DNA from: Candidatus Methylomirabilota bacterium
Lineage (GTDB): Bacteria; Methylomirabilota; Methylomirabilia; Methylomirabilales; 2-02-FULL-66-22
NCBI GenBank assembly: GCA_016209725.1
Contig: JACQVO010000154.1
Coordinates: 1 to 7,185, forward strand
DNA: 7,185 nucleotides
Direction: 5' to 3'
The notes under the pieces are model-generated. The model had not been told where the DNA came from, did no database searches, and saw only the letters and a list, made by a program, of their open reading frames with translations. Each line of letters starts with the position of its first letter. The stretch's first letter is position 1. The translations under genes and the position numbers were made by a program. Below are positions 5,966-7,185 of the stretch, one piece after another.

Positions 5966-6865
5966 ATGAGAAGCCGATTGCTGGGCCGATTCGGCGAGCG
6001 CGAGCGCTTCATGCTCGCGCTGATCCTCCCCGCCGTTGTCATCCTGATCACCTTTCAGATCGTCCCCATCCTGATCGGCGCCAACGCCAGCTTCCGGAAC
6101 TACAGCCTGTTCAATCCTCAGAAGACGTTCGTCGGGTTCGCGAATTATCGCCGCATCTTGACCGATCCGCTGTTTTTCGGGACCGTCCTGCCGAACACGT
6201 TCGTGTTCATGATCGCCTCGGTGAGTGGCGGCCTCCTGGCCGGCCTCACCTTGGCGATGATGTTGAACCGCAGGTTCCGGGGCGAACGGCTCGTCCGGAC
6301 AGCCATCCTCCTGCCGCTCATGGTCGCGCCCGTCGTGGCGGCGATCATGATCACCTGGATGTTCAACGACCAGTTCGGGATCGCCAATGTCTTCATGCAG
6401 GCCCTGGGCTTCGAGCCGGTGCCCTGGATGATCAGCCGCTGGACGGCTATGACCGTCGTCATCATGACCGACGTCTGGCTCTGGACACCGTGGTTCACCA
6501 TCCTGATCCTGGCGGCGTTGCAGTCGCTCCCCCCCGAGCCTCACGAGGCCGCCCGGATCGACGGGGCCAATGCGTGGCAGGTCTTTCGGAACATCACCCT
6601 GCCCCTGCTGCGGCCGGTCCTCATGGTCTGCATCGTCATCCGGACGATCGATGCCTTCCGGGTCTTCGACATCGTCTGGACCATCACCAAGGGCGGGCCG
6701 GCCCGCTCCACCGAGGTCTTCAGCATCTACGCCTACAAGGAGGCCTTCCTCTACCTCAACTTCGACATGGGTTCGGCGGCCTCCCTGATCGGCGCTGTCA
6801 TCATCATGGTCGTGGGCGGCGTCCTGTACAAGGCGCTGAGTTATATGGTCGAGGTGTCGAGGTAA
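5966..6865 (+). CDS. ABC sugar transporter permease, MalF/UgpA type
   Basis: Full-length 299-residue inner-membrane subunit of a carbohydrate importer; with a second permease it would form the translocation channel fed by the binding protein upstream. About six membrane segments are seen, near residues 16-38, 72-100, 110-132, 160-186, 208-228 and 268-293. The family's FVGFANYRRIL motif is at 55-65. The cytoplasmic EAA loop, which docks on the ATPase, is EAARIDGANAWQVFRNITLP at 194-213 with the invariant Gly at 200. KGGPARSTEVFSIYAY at 242-257 is also typical of sugar permeases. The ATG at 5966 is the only start candidate in frame between the preceding hairpin and the first membrane segment, apart from M16, which would cut the cytoplasmic N-terminus. 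It lacks a good Shine-Dalgarno sequence, suggesting weaker translation than the binding protein. Family is secure; substrate unknown. Confidence 0.94.
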   Translation: MRSRLLGRFGERERFMLALILPAVVILITFQIVPILIGANASFRNYSLFNPQKTFVGFANYRRILTDPLFFGTVLPNTFVFMIASVSGGLLAGLTLAMMLNRRFRGERLVRTAILLPLMVAPVVAAIMITWMFNDQFGIANVFMQALGFEPVPWMISRWTAMTVVIMTDVWLWTPWFTILILAALQSLPPEPHEAARIDGANAWQVFRNITLPLLRPVLMVCIVIRTIDAFRVFDIVWTITKGGPARSTEVFSIYAYKEAFLYLNFDMGSAASLIGAVIIMVVGGVLYKALSYMVEVSR

Positions 6866-6885
6866 GGAGAAAGGGCCCGGGGCCC

Positions 6886-6890
6886 GAGGG
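6886..6890 (+). promoter_or_regulatory. Ribosome binding site favouring a GTG start for the second permease
   Basis: GAGGG lies 7 nt before the GTG at 6898. The in-frame ATG at 6916 has only a weak GGTGAT-like sequence upstream. A stronger AAGGAG at 6864-6869, overlapping the first permease's stop codon, is 28 nt from the GTG and has no start codon at normal distance. Confidence 0.5.
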
Positions 6891-6897
6891 ACCACCC

Positions 6898-7185
6898 GTG
6901 GGTGATAAACACGTCATGGCGAGGGTGGTTGCGGCGGAGGAGGGGGTGTGGTCGCGGCTTTGGGGGCTGACGGGGGTCCTGCTGCCCGGATGGCGCCGGG
7001 CATTCTTCGGCCTGGCATTGACGGCCGTCACGTTGCTCCTGGTCTTCCCGGTGGCCTGGATGGTCTTGACGTCCCTGCGCCCGGCCTCGGGCGTGTTCTA
7101 CGTCCATCGGGGGACCGAGTTTACCCTGTCGAACTTCGCCGAGGCCCTGGCCAAGCCGGAGATGAAGGAGTCCTTTTTCAACAGC
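6898..7185 (+). CDS. ABC sugar transporter permease, MalG/UgpE type (3' truncated by window end)
   Basis: Partial gene; the first 96 codons are present and the frame is open at the window end. It encodes the second membrane subunit of the importer. After a basic, cytoplasmic N-terminus a single hydrophobic segment is visible (about residues 36-58, FGLALTAVTLLLVFPVAWMV). It is followed by the family hallmark LTSLRPASGVF and then FTLSNFAEALAKPEMKESFFNS, the stretch that leads into the second membrane segment of MalG-type permeases. The EAA loop would lie beyond the window. I chose GTG at 6898 because of a GAGGG site 7 nt upstream; ATG at 6916 is an alternative giving a protein six residues shorter. 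The gene starts 32 nt after the first permease's stop, so co-transcription is very likely. An ATPase gene may follow but is not in view. Confidence 0.88.
   Translation, partial: MGDKHVMARVVAAEEGVWSRLWGLTGVLLPGWRRAFFGLALTAVTLLLVFPVAWMVLTSLRPASGVFYVHRGTEFTLSNFAEALAKPEMKESFFNS

Noticed and set aside
5218..6895. Long minus-strand open frames opposite the binding protein and first permease
   Set aside because: Both are codon-aligned shadows of strongly supported genes; the products are Asp/Gly/His-rich without recognisable domains.

Overview
The window is GC-rich bacterial chromosome holding two opposed gene groups around a 275-nt divergent intergenic region (4292-4566). No RNA gene, transposase, CRISPR array or phage gene is visible. 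The base composition, strong GC preference at third codon positions, and short-period repeat arrays in intergenic gaps fit an uncultured GC-rich soil or sediment lineage (for example NC10/Methylomirabilota, Rokubacteria or a deltaproteobacterial group). That placement is an impression only; no marker gene here settles it.

Left part, minus strand, in transcription order: an enoyl-CoA hydratase/isomerase-family protein (4291-3506), glycogen synthase GlgA (3286-1826) and formate-tetrahydrofolate ligase Fhs (1717-41). All three appear full length, keep their key motifs and have a good Shine-Dalgarno sequence before the chosen ATG. They share a strand but not a pathway (acyl-CoA chemistry, glucan synthesis, one-carbon metabolism), and gaps of 219 and 108 nt separate them. 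Each gap carries an inverted pair of short tandem-repeat arrays, one with a 7-nt period and one with an 8-nt period, each able to form a long imperfect hairpin in the minus-strand transcript. These are the most unusual features of the window.

Right part, plus strand: an ABC carbohydrate-type importer. A secreted family-1 solute-binding protein (4567-5880) is followed by a MalF/UgpA-type permease (5966-6865) and the first 96 codons of a MalG/UgpE-type permease that runs off the end (6898-7185). A sigma70-like promoter (TTGACA-18 nt-TATATA) precedes the binding-protein gene. A GC-rich hairpin followed by TTTT lies in its 5' leader, and another strong hairpin lies between the binding-protein and first permease genes, where it could help keep the binding protein in excess over the membrane subunits. 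No ATPase or sugar-catabolic gene is within the window, so the substrate is unknown.

I did not find a convincing new biological system. The paired intergenic arrays and the two importer RNA hairpins are the observations most worth checking.
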